Source: Lachnospiraceae bacterium
GTDB taxonomy: Bacteria; Bacillota; Clostridia; Lachnospirales; Lachnospiraceae
Length of the DNA: 64,000 nucleotides
Direction of reading: 5' to 3'
NCBI GenBank assembly: GCA_015057005.1
Contig: SVFF01000005.1
Location: 115,355-179,354, forward strand
Under the pieces are notes generated by a model, which searched no databases, had not been told where the DNA came from, and saw nothing but the letters and a program-made list of their open reading frames with translations. The number at the start of each line of letters is the position of its first letter. Position 1 is the first letter of the stretch. Position numbers and translations under genes: made by a program. Below are positions 41,487 to 51,991 of this stretch, piece by piece.

Positions 41487-44168
41487 ATGAGAAAAATTTT
41501 ATTGACCATAACCAATCATTTTGACTTGGCTTGGAGACGTGCCTACGATCGCAGGATTGAAGACGAAGGCAGAGTGTTTGTCTCTTATGCGGAGCTGGAA
41601 GCAATGTATATCATGAGGAATCTGGAGTTTGCCAAGGAGTACGAGGATTACAAGTTCCAGGTGGAATCTGTTGCTGTGCTCAGGCATTTCCTGGAAAATC
41701 ATCCTGAGCATACGGAAGAAATCAAGGAACTGGCAGCCAAGAAGCGTCTGTATGTCCCCGGTGTAGGTGATAATATTGTGGATTCCAATCTGATCCACGG
41801 TGAGACCTTGGTGAGAAATTACGTGCGGGGACTTCTGTGGACGGAAGAAGAACTGGGATATCTTCCCAAGCTTGCAGTGCGAAACGATGCCTTCGGCAAC
41901 AGCGCCCAGCTGCCTCAGATTTTACGAAATTGCGGAATCAAATGGTTGAACGGCATTAATTATGTATATTGCGACGGCGATTATTGGCGCGGTCTGGACG
42001 GCAGCACAGTGTATTGCAAATCTCTGCCTCTGGTTGGCAGCGGCGGTACCTGGTATAAGTATGCCCCTTGTCCTGACTGTCAGGGGGTAGGTGAAAAGGA
42101 AGGTGCAGTGTGTCCTACCTGCGGCGGTTTCAGAATCAACGAAGCAAAGATGGGAAAGGAGGTTTATGACATCTTCTGGTTCCCTGATAAATGGGAAGAT
42201 TCTGAGGTTGGGATGGTTACTGTAGGCGGAGAAGAAATGCTGCCCGATAAAGTGACCATTGATTGGGCTCACAATGAGAAGAATTACGATGTGGAATTTG
42301 CATTTCAGGAGGAGGCTTACCCCTACGTGGAAAAGGCCATCGACCGGGTGGATAATCCGGATCTGACAAGCCTGCATCCTTATGCAGAACTGAATCCCGC
42401 CAACACAGGATGCTATACTAGCCGTATTGACACCAAACTGAATATGCGCAGACAGGAATATGCATTACTTGGTGCAGAGAGCCTTTCTGCATTGGCATTT
42501 CTGATGAATGGCGAATACCCCAGAGAAGAATTTAGCAAGCTGTGGAATGAATTTCTGGTGACAGCATTCCATGATTGTGTGACCGGTACATATGTGGATA
42601 CTGCCCATGAGGAGCAAATAGAGCGCTGGGGCAATATCGATGATATGCTTTCCAAACTGACTGACTGCGCAGCGCAGATGCTTACCGAAAATGATGAGCA
42701 TACAGTATCCGTTTATAATCCTACCGGCGCTGTGGGCTGTGGTTTTATCAGTATTGAGCAGGATATGGAGGATACCCCCATCAGCCTGTTGACTGAGGAG
42801 GGACAGAGGATCCTGCCTCTGGAGATCAGTACAGAAAACCACAAGAAAATATATAAATTCTGGATTGCGGATCTGCAGTCCTTCGGAGCACGCAGCTTTA
42901 CGATTGAGGAGACGGAGACGGCAGGAAATACCGTTCTTTGCCCGGAAGCAGAATCTGCACACTGCACCGGAACAGAATTCGCGGATGCGCTTGATGAGCA
43001 GACCACAGCAGGTGCAGGCAATATTCTCCAAGGCGGAGAAAGCAGCGAACAGGCAAGGGCAGGCGCACAACAGAGCGAGGAAAAAGTATACCGCATCGAA
43101 AATGAGCGCTATTATGTGGAGGCCGACCGGTACGGTATCCTGCGCATCGGCGATAAGAAGCTTAGCTGCCTGATTTCTGAAGCTGGTGAATATCGTCCCG
43201 GCGAATATATTCTGGAGCATGATGAAGGCTCCCCTTGGGCTACTTTATCCAATGACCAGAAAAGAATCCCCTTGGCGCGCTTTACCCGTCTGATCGGCAT
43301 GGAGAAAAAGAGTGGATATGAGAGACTGACCTTTGAAATTGAAGACAGGGATGCCCTTTCTTCCTATGTAATTTTATCCTTCCGCATTGTATATACCGTT
43401 ACGCTGTATCAGGGTGTTGGAAGAGTGGAGTTTGTATCCGAGACCGATTGGGATGATTATAATCACCGCATGCGCATTGCTTTCCCTGCTGCACAGAGTG
43501 GCAGAGCACTGTATGAGATTCCTTACGGAGTGCTGGAGAGAGGAGAAAGCCCCAAGAAGTTCAACTGGGCCGGATGTGACGGCGATTGGCCTGCGCACAA
43601 CTGGGTGGGCGTGGAAGGTGAACAGATCAGTACCGTGCTGATGAATCATGGTACTCCTTCCGCAAAAGTGGAAAAGGGAGATAAGAACGATATTATCCTG
43701 ATGACAGTGCGCCGCTGTCCCGGCGTGCCCACCTATCTTCATGAGCCCATCAATTACACCATGACCAAGTGGAACGGCATGAGAGATGCGGGAAAGCGCA
43801 GTTTTACTTACGCTTTAGTGGGCTATGCCGGTGCACTGGCTGACAGTCCTGTGGTGGCTGATGCTGAAGTTTACAACGCAGGATTGTTAAGTTTTAATGG
43901 CAAAATGAAGAAGGTAGAAGCTCCTGCTGTCACCTGTGATCATGCTATGATCACTTCCTTGAAGGTGGGCGAGCGAGAGGACTGCCTGATCGCCCGTGTG
44001 GTAGAAGTAAGCGGCAAGGCCGGAGAAGTGACAGTATCTGCACCCACAGGATATGAGACCGTGTCCAAAGTCAATATGCTGGAGAGAGAAGATGTGGCAA
44101 TCGCAGATGGCAGTTTTGAAATCAGACCTTTTGAAATTGCAACCCTGAAATTCTCTAAAGCGAAATAG
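41487..44168 (+). CDS. Alpha-mannosidase-like GH38 enzyme with an inserted Cys4 motif
   Basis: 893 aa. GH38 signatures: NHFDLAW with zinc ligands His11 and Asp13, NDAFGNSAQLPQIL with probable nucleophile Asp134, and a zinc-ligand His362 in FHDCVTGT. Between them lies CPDCQG...CPTCGG: Cys195, 198, 209 and 212 (CX2C-X10-CX2C), similar to a DnaJ zinc finger and not part of classic GH38. The C-terminal half is beta-rich. No signal peptide, so it would trim mannose from imported glycans in the cytoplasm. AAAGGAG precedes the ATG. Confidence 0.9.
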   Translation: MRKILLTITNHFDLAWRRAYDRRIEDEGRVFVSYAELEAMYIMRNLEFAKEYEDYKFQVESVAVLRHFLENHPEHTEEIKELAAKKRLYVPGVGDNIVDSNLIHGETLVRNYVRGLLWTEEELGYLPKLAVRNDAFGNSAQLPQILRNCGIKWLNGINYVYCDGDYWRGLDGSTVYCKSLPLVGSGGTWYKYAPCPDCQGVGEKEGAVCPTCGGFRINEAKMGKEVYDIFWFPDKWEDSEVGMVTVGGEEMLPDKVTIDWAHNEKNYDVEFAFQEEAYPYVEKAIDRVDNPDLTSLHPYAELNPANTGCYTSRIDTKLNMRRQEYALLGAESLSALAFLMNGEYPREEFSKLWNEFLVTAFHDCVTGTYVDTAHEEQIERWGNIDDMLSKLTDCAAQMLTENDEHTVSVYNPTGAVGCGFISIEQDMEDTPISLLTEEGQRILPLEISTENHKKIYKFWIADLQSFGARSFTIEETETAGNTVLCPEAESAHCTGTEFADALDEQTTAGAGNILQGGESSEQARAGAQQSEEKVYRIENERYYVEADRYGILRIGDKKLSCLISEAGEYRPGEYILEHDEGSPWATLSNDQKRIPLARFTRLIGMEKKSGYERLTFEIEDRDALSSYVILSFRIVYTVTLYQGVGRVEFVSETDWDDYNHRMRIAFPAAQSGRALYEIPYGVLERGESPKKFNWAGCDGDWPAHNWVGVEGEQISTVLMNHGTPSAKVEKGDKNDIILMTVRRCPGVPTYLHEPINYTMTKWNGMRDAGKRSFTYALVGYAGALADSPVVADAEVYNAGLLSFNGKMKKVEAPAVTCDHAMITSLKVGEREDCLIARVVEVSGKAGEVTVSAPTGYETVSKVNMLEREDVAIADGSFEIRPFEIATLKFSKAK

Positions 44169-44177
44169 AGAACATGT

Positions 44178-44225
44178 AAAAACACATCCCGAAAAGTACT
44201 GAGTGTTACTTTCGGGATGTGTTTC
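44178..44225. terminator. Bidirectional terminator between GH38 and the AraC gene
   Basis: AAACACATCCCGAAA and its complement TTTCGGGATGTGTTT pair over 18 bases. It lies after the GH38 stop and overlaps the 3' end of the convergent AraC gene. Confidence 0.88.
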
Positions 44226-44988
44226 TGTATTGGGAGGGGGTACATCCCGCTCTTTCTTTGAAAAAAGTGTTGAAGCTCCGTACGCTCTGGAAACCGCTCT
44301 CATAGGCGATGGATGTAATATTTTTGTCGGTGTCTTCTAAAAGGCGTATGGCCGCTTCCAGACGGTAAATATTTACAAATTCGGTGAAGGTCATGCGAAA
44401 GATCCGGCGGAAATAACGGGACATATAATTGTAATCATAGCCCAGGTTTGCGGCCAGGTCAGCAAGACTGATCTTTCCCGAAAGGTTCGCCTCAATATAA
44501 TCAATGACCTGAGAGATGATCAAGGTTTCCTTGAGGTCCCGTTTTTCTAGTTCGATCATCTTCAAAAATTCCTGGCAGATGGCGTATAGACAGGATTTCA
44601 AGGTGAGGATGGTGGGAGCATCATTGAAAATCAACTGTTCTTTCACATAGTTTTCTACAGCAGGGCAGCAGTGGAAGGGGAAGCTTTGCGCTACTTTTCC
44701 GGCTGTCTGCTTTACAAAAAAACGGACATAATCCTCCGAGAAGACCAGCACCCAGTAGCGTGTATTTTCTTCCGGCTCGTATCGATGAATATCGTAGGGA
44801 AGGCATAGACCGAACTGTCCGGCGGTGAGATGGTAGAGTACATTGTTTACGGTACATTTGACACAGCCTTCCAGTACATAAATCACTTCCAGATTCTTAT
44901 GCAGGTGGAAATCCCAAGTGGTATCTGTATAAAAAAAGGCGTTGCGGTGGTAATTGGCACGGGAATTACCGCATTGATGATGTATCAT
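44206..44988 (-). CDS. AraC family transcriptional regulator
   Basis: 260 aa. Cupin domain (about 20-100; HLHKNLEVIYVLEGCVKC, then DIHRYEP), and two C-terminal HTHs: LADLAANLGYDYNYMSRYF and IAYESGFQSVRSFNTFF. It is divergent from the GH127 gene (124 bp gap) and likely regulates it. It is distinct from the AraC at 40.3 kb, so the glycan locus has two sensors. The ligand is unknown. Confidence 0.9.
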   Translation of the reverse strand: MIHHQCGNSRANYHRNAFFYTDTTWDFHLHKNLEVIYVLEGCVKCTVNNVLYHLTAGQFGLCLPYDIHRYEPEENTRYWVLVFSEDYVRFFVKQTAGKVAQSFPFHCCPAVENYVKEQLIFNDAPTILTLKSCLYAICQEFLKMIELEKRDLKETLIISQVIDYIEANLSGKISLADLAANLGYDYNYMSRYFRRIFRMTFTEFVNIYRLEAAIRLLEDTDKNITSIAYESGFQSVRSFNTFFKERAGCTPSQYRNTSRK

Positions 44989-45111
44989 GACGAAAGCCCC
45001 TCTGGTTTTTAAAAGATAAAATACTGCTTATATTATACAAAATATTGCGAGAAAATGTCAATTAACAGCCATATAATAAAGAAAAACGAGGAATTGACGG
45101 GAGGAACTGTT

Positions 45112-46965
45112 ATGTATCAAAAATATCCTAAAGTGGGTTCCGTAATAATAGAGGACAAGTTCTGGACCCCATATTTAAACAATGTTCGCTATGTGATGCT
45201 GCCCTATGTCTTTAGAAAATTTGAAGAGGAAGGCTATGTGGCCAATTATATTTCTGTGACAAAAAAGGATGGAGCCAAGCATAATGGTCCGTATTTTTCA
45301 GATGGACTGTTTTTGGAGTCTCTGAGAGGTGCCTGCGACTTTTTGGCAGCAGAAAGAGATCCCCTTTTAGAGGCATATATTGACAAAGCCATCCAAATAC
45401 TGGCTGATGCGTCGGAAGCAGGAGAGGGTTACCTCTGTACCGGTACCACACAGCGTCGTCCCCCTGAACAGCGCTGGGGCGATAATGATGGTGATATTAT
45501 TGACCAGCATGATCTGTACAACCATGGCTGTCTGGTGGAAGCAGCGGTCAGCCACTACAAGGCTACCGGCAAGACCACATTGCTTCGCACGGCGGTAATC
45601 GCGGCCAATCTGATCTGCTCATTAATCGGAAAAGCACCGAAAAAGAATATTATTCCGGGTCATTCTCTGTCCGAGGAGGCTTTTGTAAAATTATATTGCT
45701 TATTCAGGGATGAGCCTGCCCTAAAAGAATTTGCACAGGAGTACCATGTAAATTATCAGGATTATCTGGACATAGCAGAGTTCTGGTATGATGCAAGAGG
45801 TAATCATGAGGGGCGTTTTTTATCGAAACGGTTCGTGCCTGCTTACAGCCAGGACCATGTAACGTTCTCACAACAGACTGAGGCAGTGGGCCATTCCGTC
45901 CGCGCTATGCTCTGTTACCTGGGTGCTACCGCGGTGGCAAAAGAAAAGAACAGAGAAGATTTCTTCCGGGTACTGAATCAATTATGGGACAGCGTTGTGT
46001 ATAAGAAACTGCACATCAGCGGCGGTATCGGTGCCCGTCATGACATCGAGGGCTTTGATGTGGATTACAATCTTCCCAACAAGGCATATCTGGAGACTTG
46101 TGCAGCCATCGGCCTGGCGTTCTGGAATACGGAGATGAACACCGTAACATTGGATTCCAAGTATTTTGACTGCTTTGAGAGATCTCTTTACAATAATATT
46201 TTGTCATCTGTGGGAGAGGATTTCAGACATTTCTTTTATCAGAATCCGTTGGAGAGCGATGGAAGCCTGCGCCGTTGGGTTTGGCATGGATGCCCTTGCT
46301 GTCCTCCCATGCAGCTGAAGCTTTTCTCCGCTTTGAACAGCTTTATTTACTCTTATAGTGAAGCCGATAAGTGCATCAATGTAAATATGTTCATCGGCAG
46401 CCGTTATGAAAATGAGCTCTTTGCGATCAGACAGTCTGAGGGACAGTTGGCAATTGATTCCAAGGGAGAAAAGCTGACCGTGAGAATCCGTATCCCTGAA
46501 TATGTGCAGCATTTTGGGCTGTCCATGAGCGGTGCGCCTGTGGAATACCGGGTGGAGAATGGTTATGCTGTTGTGGAAGCCGTGTGGAATACCGAGAATC
46601 CTCTCAATGTTTCTTACGAGAATATGCTGCGCAGAGTATATGCAAATCCTAAGGCAGAAGAGGACAACGGCAAGGTTGCTGTAATGTACGGCCCTTACGT
46701 AATGTGTGCTGAGGGTATCGACAATGGCGGTGATGTGGATATTGAAATTGCCGAGAATCCCGATCTGACTGTTTGCGGAGAAATGGTTTACGGCAAAGCG
46801 GCATCCGGCAAGGAGTTCTGCCTGATTCCATATTACAAATGGTGCAACCGCGGCGATGGCGAAACAGATGCCAAGATGACTGTGTGGATGAAACAGGAGA
46901 ATATGCGCGCTCCGGAAGAACTGGCTGCCCGGATCGGCGAAAAGCTGTATGATATTTATGAATAA
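45112..46965 (+). CDS. GH127-family beta-L-arabinofuranosidase-like enzyme (DUF1680)
   Basis: 617 aa from ATG 45112 (GGGAGG upstream; a longer reading from 45055 lacks a ribosome site). GH127 enzymes use a Zn-bound cysteine nucleophile: here Glu328 and Cys330 (YLETCAAIG) and the pair Cys396-Cys397 (GCPCCPP) match the four ligands of HypBA1. A (beta/alpha) barrel is expected. It probably removes beta-L-arabinofuranose from plant glycoproteins or arabinans, in the cytoplasm. It is followed by a terminator before the beta-helix gene. Confidence 0.9.
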   Translation: MYQKYPKVGSVIIEDKFWTPYLNNVRYVMLPYVFRKFEEEGYVANYISVTKKDGAKHNGPYFSDGLFLESLRGACDFLAAERDPLLEAYIDKAIQILADASEAGEGYLCTGTTQRRPPEQRWGDNDGDIIDQHDLYNHGCLVEAAVSHYKATGKTTLLRTAVIAANLICSLIGKAPKKNIIPGHSLSEEAFVKLYCLFRDEPALKEFAQEYHVNYQDYLDIAEFWYDARGNHEGRFLSKRFVPAYSQDHVTFSQQTEAVGHSVRAMLCYLGATAVAKEKNREDFFRVLNQLWDSVVYKKLHISGGIGARHDIEGFDVDYNLPNKAYLETCAAIGLAFWNTEMNTVTLDSKYFDCFERSLYNNILSSVGEDFRHFFYQNPLESDGSLRRWVWHGCPCCPPMQLKLFSALNSFIYSYSEADKCINVNMFIGSRYENELFAIRQSEGQLAIDSKGEKLTVRIRIPEYVQHFGLSMSGAPVEYRVENGYAVVEAVWNTENPLNVSYENMLRRVYANPKAEEDNGKVAVMYGPYVMCAEGIDNGGDVDIEIAENPDLTVCGEMVYGKAASGKEFCLIPYYKWCNRGDGETDAKMTVWMKQENMRAPEELAARIGEKLYDIYE

Positions 46966-46979
46966 GCAGTGTGATAACA

Positions 46980-47015
46980 AGGCTGTCGGAAGTTTATCCG
47001 GCAGCCTGTGTTTTT
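46980..47015 (+). terminator. Terminator after the GH127 gene
   Basis: GGCTGTCGG / CCGGCAGCC arms over a short loop, followed by TGTGTTTTTC. The following genes may use readthrough or their own promoter. Confidence 0.75.
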
Positions 47016-47156
47016 CTGCATTGACAGTACTCCCGGAGATTGCTATATTTACTATGAAAGCGATGCGAAGCAGCGCCATATACGAGTGCTGGCGGCGATT
47101 GCGAGAGCAAAGCGGAGCAATCGGCTTTCATTCCATAAACAACGGAGGCTTGCGAT

Positions 47157-48797
47157 ATGGCAAATGGAAAGACAGCATATTTTAAAGAGTTTCAGATATA
47201 TCACGATACAGCGCTGAATTTTTATCATGCACTGAAAGAATGTAAAAAGCAGGAAATCAGCAGGCTGGTGGTGGAGCCCGGTGTTTATAAGATTACCCCA
47301 GAGGGCTGTGCCCAGAAAGTGTTGAATATTTCCAACCATGGTTTTAACGGTCCTAAGAGAATCGGCGTGTTGATTGACGGAATGGAAGATTTTGAGATTG
47401 ATTTTTCCAGCGCTACCCTTTTGTGCGACGGCATTATTCAGCCCTTGGCAATTACGGGCTCAAAAAATATCACTGTGAAAAATCTCAGAGTAAAGTTTAC
47501 GGTACTGCCGATGCTGCAGGCAACTGTAGTGGTCCGCGGTGACGGCTGGGTGGATGCCAAGCCTCTGGAGGATGGTGCCAGGGTGAAGCTTTGGGGCAAC
47601 AAGCTTTTGGGAGAATGTGCGGAAAACACCTGGGCCGACATGGATCTGAATATTGAGTTTAACGGTGAGACCGGCGAGATTGAAGCGGGAACAGGGGACA
47701 ACACTCTGGGAGTTTGCGCCGGTGATGTAAACTTTGAGTACACCGGAGAGGGATTGCTGCATGTCAGCGGTATCAAACGATGTCCGCCCATAGGAAATGT
47801 ATTGGTGTTCTATTGCAGCAGACGTTTGAGCAGCAATATTTTCTGTGAGGGCAGCGCGGATCTGACCTTTGCAAATATTGATATGTGTGATTCCTACGGC
47901 ATGGGTATTTTGGCAGAACTCTGTAAAAATATTACCGTTGATCGTTTTAATACCGTGCGTGAGGATGGGCATTTCTATACGGTCTGTGCTGATGCCACAC
48001 ACTTTGTAAACTGTGAGGGCTTGATCAAACTGGAGAACAGTACCTTTGTGGGACAGTTTGATGACGCACTGAATGCCCACGGTATGTACACCAGGATCGC
48101 AGAAAAGGGAGATGGATGGCTTTTGGTGAAGGAAATGCACTTTATGGCCACCGGTATTAAGATTTTCCGCCCAGGCGACCGCTTTGCAGTGCTGCACTCC
48201 AGAACACTGATCCCTTATGGAGAGATTATTCTTGACGATGTAGAGTACATCAATGATACTTATGCCAAATTGTATGTGAAAGATGATCTTAGCAATATCA
48301 AGGTGGGAGATGACCTGGAGAACCTGACCACCAGTCCCGATGTGATCTTCCGCAACAATACTGTACGGGACAACCGCGCCCGCGGCATGCTTCTGGCCAC
48401 CAGAGGCAAGGTGCTGGTAGAGAACAATTACTTCCATACCGGAGGCTGTGCGTTCTTCTTTGAATCTGACGGGGAATATTGGTTTGAGGCAGGTGCCACC
48501 GCTGATGTAACCATCCGCAGCAACACTTTTGACCGCTGCAAATACGGCGATTGGGGTGATGCTGTGATTCAGTTCTATCCAAGAAGAGAAGAGGAAGAGG
48601 GCAAGTACTTCCATGGCAAGATTAGTATTACGGACAACGAATTTATTCTGGGAACCAATTACGTGGCACAGTTTGACAATATCGACACCTTGACTGTTAA
48701 AGGTAACAGCTTCAAGGCGGAAGAGGGCAATGAGCCTGAGGTGACCATTCATCATGTGCGCTGCGAGGATGTACAAGAGGACATAAAGAGAAAATGA
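47157..48797 (+). CDS. Right-handed parallel beta-helix protein, GH110-like (alpha-galactosidase family)
   Basis: 546 aa. Repeated short beta stretches with Asn and Ile/Val periodicity (SKNITVKNLRV, CKNITVDRFNT, VTIRSNTFDRC) are typical of a beta-helix. The order of segments and the Asp-rich region NCEGLIKLENSTFVGQFDDA resemble GH110 alpha-1,3-galactosidases such as blood-group-B-active enzymes, but the family is called by eye. No signal peptide. GGAGG precedes the ATG. It overlaps the PHP gene by four bases. Confidence 0.7.
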   Translation: MANGKTAYFKEFQIYHDTALNFYHALKECKKQEISRLVVEPGVYKITPEGCAQKVLNISNHGFNGPKRIGVLIDGMEDFEIDFSSATLLCDGIIQPLAITGSKNITVKNLRVKFTVLPMLQATVVVRGDGWVDAKPLEDGARVKLWGNKLLGECAENTWADMDLNIEFNGETGEIEAGTGDNTLGVCAGDVNFEYTGEGLLHVSGIKRCPPIGNVLVFYCSRRLSSNIFCEGSADLTFANIDMCDSYGMGILAELCKNITVDRFNTVREDGHFYTVCADATHFVNCEGLIKLENSTFVGQFDDALNAHGMYTRIAEKGDGWLLVKEMHFMATGIKIFRPGDRFAVLHSRTLIPYGEIILDDVEYINDTYAKLYVKDDLSNIKVGDDLENLTTSPDVIFRNNTVRDNRARGMLLATRGKVLVENNYFHTGGCAFFFESDGEYWFEAGATADVTIRSNTFDRCKYGDWGDAVIQFYPRREEEEGKYFHGKISITDNEFILGTNYVAQFDNIDTLTVKGNSFKAEEGNEPEVTIHHVRCEDVQEDIKRK

Positions 48798-49723
48798 GTG
48801 AAAAAGAGACAATGACACAAGAAACAATCGAAAAAAAAACAATTATAAAAGAAGCAATTACAAAAGATATGTTGGCACCGGAAATTGTTGAGATTGAGCA
48901 TGTGAAAGGAATAATGGCCGATATGCATGTGCATTCCGGCCATTCCAATGATTCTACCTGTCCCATGGAGGATATGGTGCAGGCCCAGATGGCCCGTGGC
49001 ACAAAGATCATGGCCTTTACTGACCATTTTCACATCATTCATTATCCTGAATTTGATATTTTTGAGCCTATCAAAAATTCCTGTACAGAGGCTGCTGAAT
49101 TGGCTAAAAAATATGCAGAACAGTGCCGGATATTGACCGGCGTGGAAGTGGGCGAGCGCATGTGGTATCCGGAAGCCTGGGACAAGATGAAGGAGATGTG
49201 TCAGTATGATGTGGTGATCGGATCCGTTCATCTGGTGAGACACCCGGGATACGAGGATTATTACTCCCGAATGAAGTTCTCAGAAATGCCCAAGGATGAA
49301 ATCTATAAATATATGGATCATTATTTTGATGATATGATGGAGATGATCGAGACTTTAGACTTTGATATCCTGGCTCATTTGACTTGCCCTCTGCGCTATA
49401 TTACGGGATATCATCATGTGGAGATCGATCTGTCCGTATTTGAGGAGAAGATCACAAAGATTCTGGCCCGTATCATAGAAAAAAATATTGCGTTTGAAGT
49501 CAATACCTCCTCCTACGATATTTTAGGTGATTGGATGCCTACAAAGGAAATCGTGAGAAAGTACTATGAGATGGGAGGCCGCATGGTTACGCTGGGATCA
49601 GATGCTCATGTGACAAAGAACGCTTCTGTGTATTTTGAAGAGGCGATTGCTGATTTGAAAGAGATAGGGTTCACACATATTTATTATTATAAAGGCAGAA
49701 GACCGTATCCGATTTCAATCTAG
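48794..49723 (+). CDS. PHP-domain phosphatase, histidinol-phosphatase-like
   Basis: 309 aa. The PHP metal motifs are DMHVHSGHSNDS near residue 45, FTDHFHI and TGVEVGE, with SVHLVRH and a C-terminal LGSDAHVTKN. Such enzymes hydrolyse histidinol phosphate or other phosphoesters; the neighbours are glycan enzymes, so a sugar phosphate is possible (inference). The first 35 residues are Lys/Glu/Thr-rich and not part of the domain. It overlaps the upstream beta-helix gene by four bases. Confidence 0.85.
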   Translation: MSEKETMTQETIEKKTIIKEAITKDMLAPEIVEIEHVKGIMADMHVHSGHSNDSTCPMEDMVQAQMARGTKIMAFTDHFHIIHYPEFDIFEPIKNSCTEAAELAKKYAEQCRILTGVEVGERMWYPEAWDKMKEMCQYDVVIGSVHLVRHPGYEDYYSRMKFSEMPKDEIYKYMDHYFDDMMEMIETLDFDILAHLTCPLRYITGYHHVEIDLSVFEEKITKILARIIEKNIAFEVNTSSYDILGDWMPTKEIVRKYYEMGGRMVTLGSDAHVTKNASVYFEEAIADLKEIGFTHIYYYKGRRPYPISI

Positions 49724-49865
49724 GGCATTGGCAAGCGGTTGATATATTGTGAAGAAGTGTCAACTGTTTGAAAATGGTAGGATACGACCTCATGACAAGA
49801 AAATATGGTGGCAAAATCACCCTTGCTGTGTCAAACTCATATAGACTTGGCAACTGAGAAAGAGA

Positions 49866-49923
49866 AAAAGGAACTGCGTCAGAATGATTTTTGTTTAATC
49901 ATTCTGCCACAGTTCCTTCTTTA
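49866..49923. terminator. Bidirectional terminator between PHP and typA
   Basis: AAGGAACTG / CAGTTCCTT outer and CAGAATGAT / ATCATTCTG inner stem, with T and A runs on both sides. Rest of the 250-bp gap: nothing recognised. Confidence 0.85.
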
Positions 49924-49977
49924 CGTTTATGATAGGATTTCTGCGCTTCTCCTTCTAATATTCACGCCGGATGTCCG

Positions 49978-51810
49978 TTACTTCTTGAATTGCGCACGCT
50001 TTCTCAGCGTAGGATCCAGAATTTTCTTGCGGATGCGCAGGCTCTTGGGAGTTACCTCCAAAAGCTCATCAGTATCGATGAAATCCAAAGCCTGCTCCAG
50101 GGAGAGGATCTTGGGCGGTGTCAGACGGAGTGCTTCGTCTGCACTGGAGGAGCGGGTGTTGGTCAGCTGTTTCTTCTTGCAGACATTGATCTCGATGTCC
50201 TCGCCACGGCTGCTCTGGCCCACTACCATACCTGCATATACCTTCTCGCCGGCACCGATAAAGAGGGCACCGCGCTCTTGGGCGTTGAAGAGACCGTAGG
50301 TGATGGCTTCGCCTGCCTCGAAGGCAATCAGGGAACCCAGCTTGCGGTAGCTGATGTCTCCCTTGTAAGGACCGTAGCCGTCGAAAGAAGTGTTCAGGAT
50401 ACCGTTGCCTTTGGTATCTGTCATAAATTCACCACGGTAGCCGATCAGGCCTCTGGAGGGGATGGAGAACTCCAGTCGGGTGTAGGTACCGCCGGAGATG
50501 GAGCCCATATTGCGAAGCTCGCCCTTTCTCTGGCCCAGCTTCTCGATGACAGCACCGGCATATTCGTTGGGCACATCGATGTAAGCCAGTTCCATGGGCT
50601 CCAGCTTATGGCCCTTTTCATCAGTGCGGTAGAGAACTTCCGCTTTGCTTACAGCAAATTCGTAGCCTTCACGGCGCATGTTTTCGATCAATACGGAGAG
50701 ATGAAGTTCTCCGCGTCCGGATACTTTAAAGCAGTCTGTGGAATCGGTTTCTTCCACGCGCAGGGATACGTCGGTGTTTAATTCTCTGAAGAGACGTTCC
50801 CTGATGTGGCGGCTGGTCACGTATTTGCCTTCGGTGCCTGCCAGAGGAGAGTCGTTTACAATAAACTGCATGGCGATGGTGGGCTCGCCGATTTTCTGGA
50901 AGGGGATGGGTTCGGGATTTTCGGGGGCACAGAGGGTATCGCCGATGCGGATATCGGAGATGCCGGAGATGGCCACGATGGAGCCGATGCCGGCTTCCCG
51001 GACTTCCACTTTATTCAGACCGTCAAACTCGTAGAGCTTGCTGACCTTTACTTTGATCTGCTTATCAGGTTCGTGATGGTTGCAGATCACTACATCCTGA
51101 TTGATGCGGATCACGCCGTTGTCCACCTTGCCCACTCCGATACGACCAACATATTCGTTGTAATCGATGGTGCTGATCAGTACCTGGGTACCTGCATCGG
51201 GATCTCCTTCGGGTGCAGGAATATAATTTAAAATGGTTTCAAAAAGGGGCTCCATACTGATGCCGGGCTGGCCGGATTCCAGGGAAGCAATGCCGGCCTT
51301 TGCAGATGCAAAGACGAAAGGGCAGTCTAACTGGGAATCGTCAGCGTCCAACTCTAAAAAGAGCTCCAGTACCTCGTCCACCACCTCGTCGGGTCTGGCC
51401 TCGGGACGGTCGATCTTGTTGATACAGGCGATTACGGGAAGCTTTAATTCCAGGGCTTTTCTCAGTACGAATTTAGTCTGGGGCATAGCGCCCTCGAATG
51501 CATCTACTACCAGGATTACACCGTTTACCATTTTCAGTACGCGCTCCACCTCGCCGCCGAAGTCAGCGTGACCGGGGGTGTCGATGATGTTGATCTTGGT
51601 GTTTTTGTACATAACTGCGGTGTTCTTGGACAGGATGGTGATACCGCGTTCTCTCTCAATGTCATTGGAGTCCATAACGCGCTCAGCTACAGCCTGATGT
51701 TCACGGAATACGCCGCTCTGTTTTAAAAGCTCATCTACCAGGGTGGTTTTGCCGTGGTCTACGTGAGCGATGATTGCTACATTTCTGATATCTTCTCTAA
51801 GTTGTCTCAT
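49978..51810 (-). CDS. typA: Translational GTPase TypA/BipA
   Basis: 610 aa from the ATG six bases after GGAAAGG; a longer reading to 51828 adds six residues. A ribosome-binding GTPase of the EF-G superfamily needed for ribosome assembly and stress or cold growth. G1 [15 protein letters not shown]3 [14 protein letters not shown]4 NKIDR, and the C-terminal domain with [19 protein letters not shown], split here around 460-480. The only gene on its strand between two gene groups. Confidence 0.96.
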   Translation of the reverse strand: MRQLREDIRNVAIIAHVDHGKTTLVDELLKQSGVFREHQAVAERVMDSNDIERERGITILSKNTAVMYKNTKINIIDTPGHADFGGEVERVLKMVNGVILVVDAFEGAMPQTKFVLRKALELKLPVIACINKIDRPEARPDEVVDEVLELFLELDADDSQLDCPFVFASAKAGIASLESGQPGISMEPLFETILNYIPAPEGDPDAGTQVLISTIDYNEYVGRIGVGKVDNGVIRINQDVVICNHHEPDKQIKVKVSKLYEFDGLNKVEVREAGIGSIVAISGISDIRIGDTLCAPENPEPIPFQKIGEPTIAMQFIVNDSPLAGTEGKYVTSRHIRERLFRELNTDVSLRVEETDSTDCFKVSGRGELHLSVLIENMRREGYEFAVSKAEVLYRTDEKGHKLEPMELAYIDVPNEYAGAVIEKLGQRKGELRNMGSISGGTYTRLEFSIPSRGLIGYRGEFMTDTKGNGILNTSFDGYGPYKGDISYRKLGSLIAFEAGEAITYGLFNAQERGALFIGAGEKVYAGMVVGQSSRGEDIEINVCKKKQLTNTRSSSADEALRLTPPKILSLEQALDFIDTDELLEVTPKSLRIRKKILDPTLRKRAQFKK

Positions 51811-51962
51811 TTTTTGCCTTTCCAGCATGTGCTTTGAAATGGCAAGCGTATTTTACGCCTGTCTGTTGTGATCTGCGGCTTTTTGTCAGGTCCTGCCCAC
51901 AAAAAACTGTTACCGCTGATTATTGTCGATGTGTTTTTTTACCTGATTTACAAAACTGTTAC

Positions 51963-51991
51963 AGTATAACACCATTTCTGCCCAAACGCAA
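51963..51991 (-). promoter_or_regulatory. Promoter of typA
   Basis: On the minus strand TTGCGT (51986-51991), 17 bases, TATACT (51963-51968). Confidence 0.6.

Noticed and set aside
47460..48842. Long minus-strand frame over the beta-helix gene
   Set aside because: Same reason: antisense to a well-supported gene, no motif.
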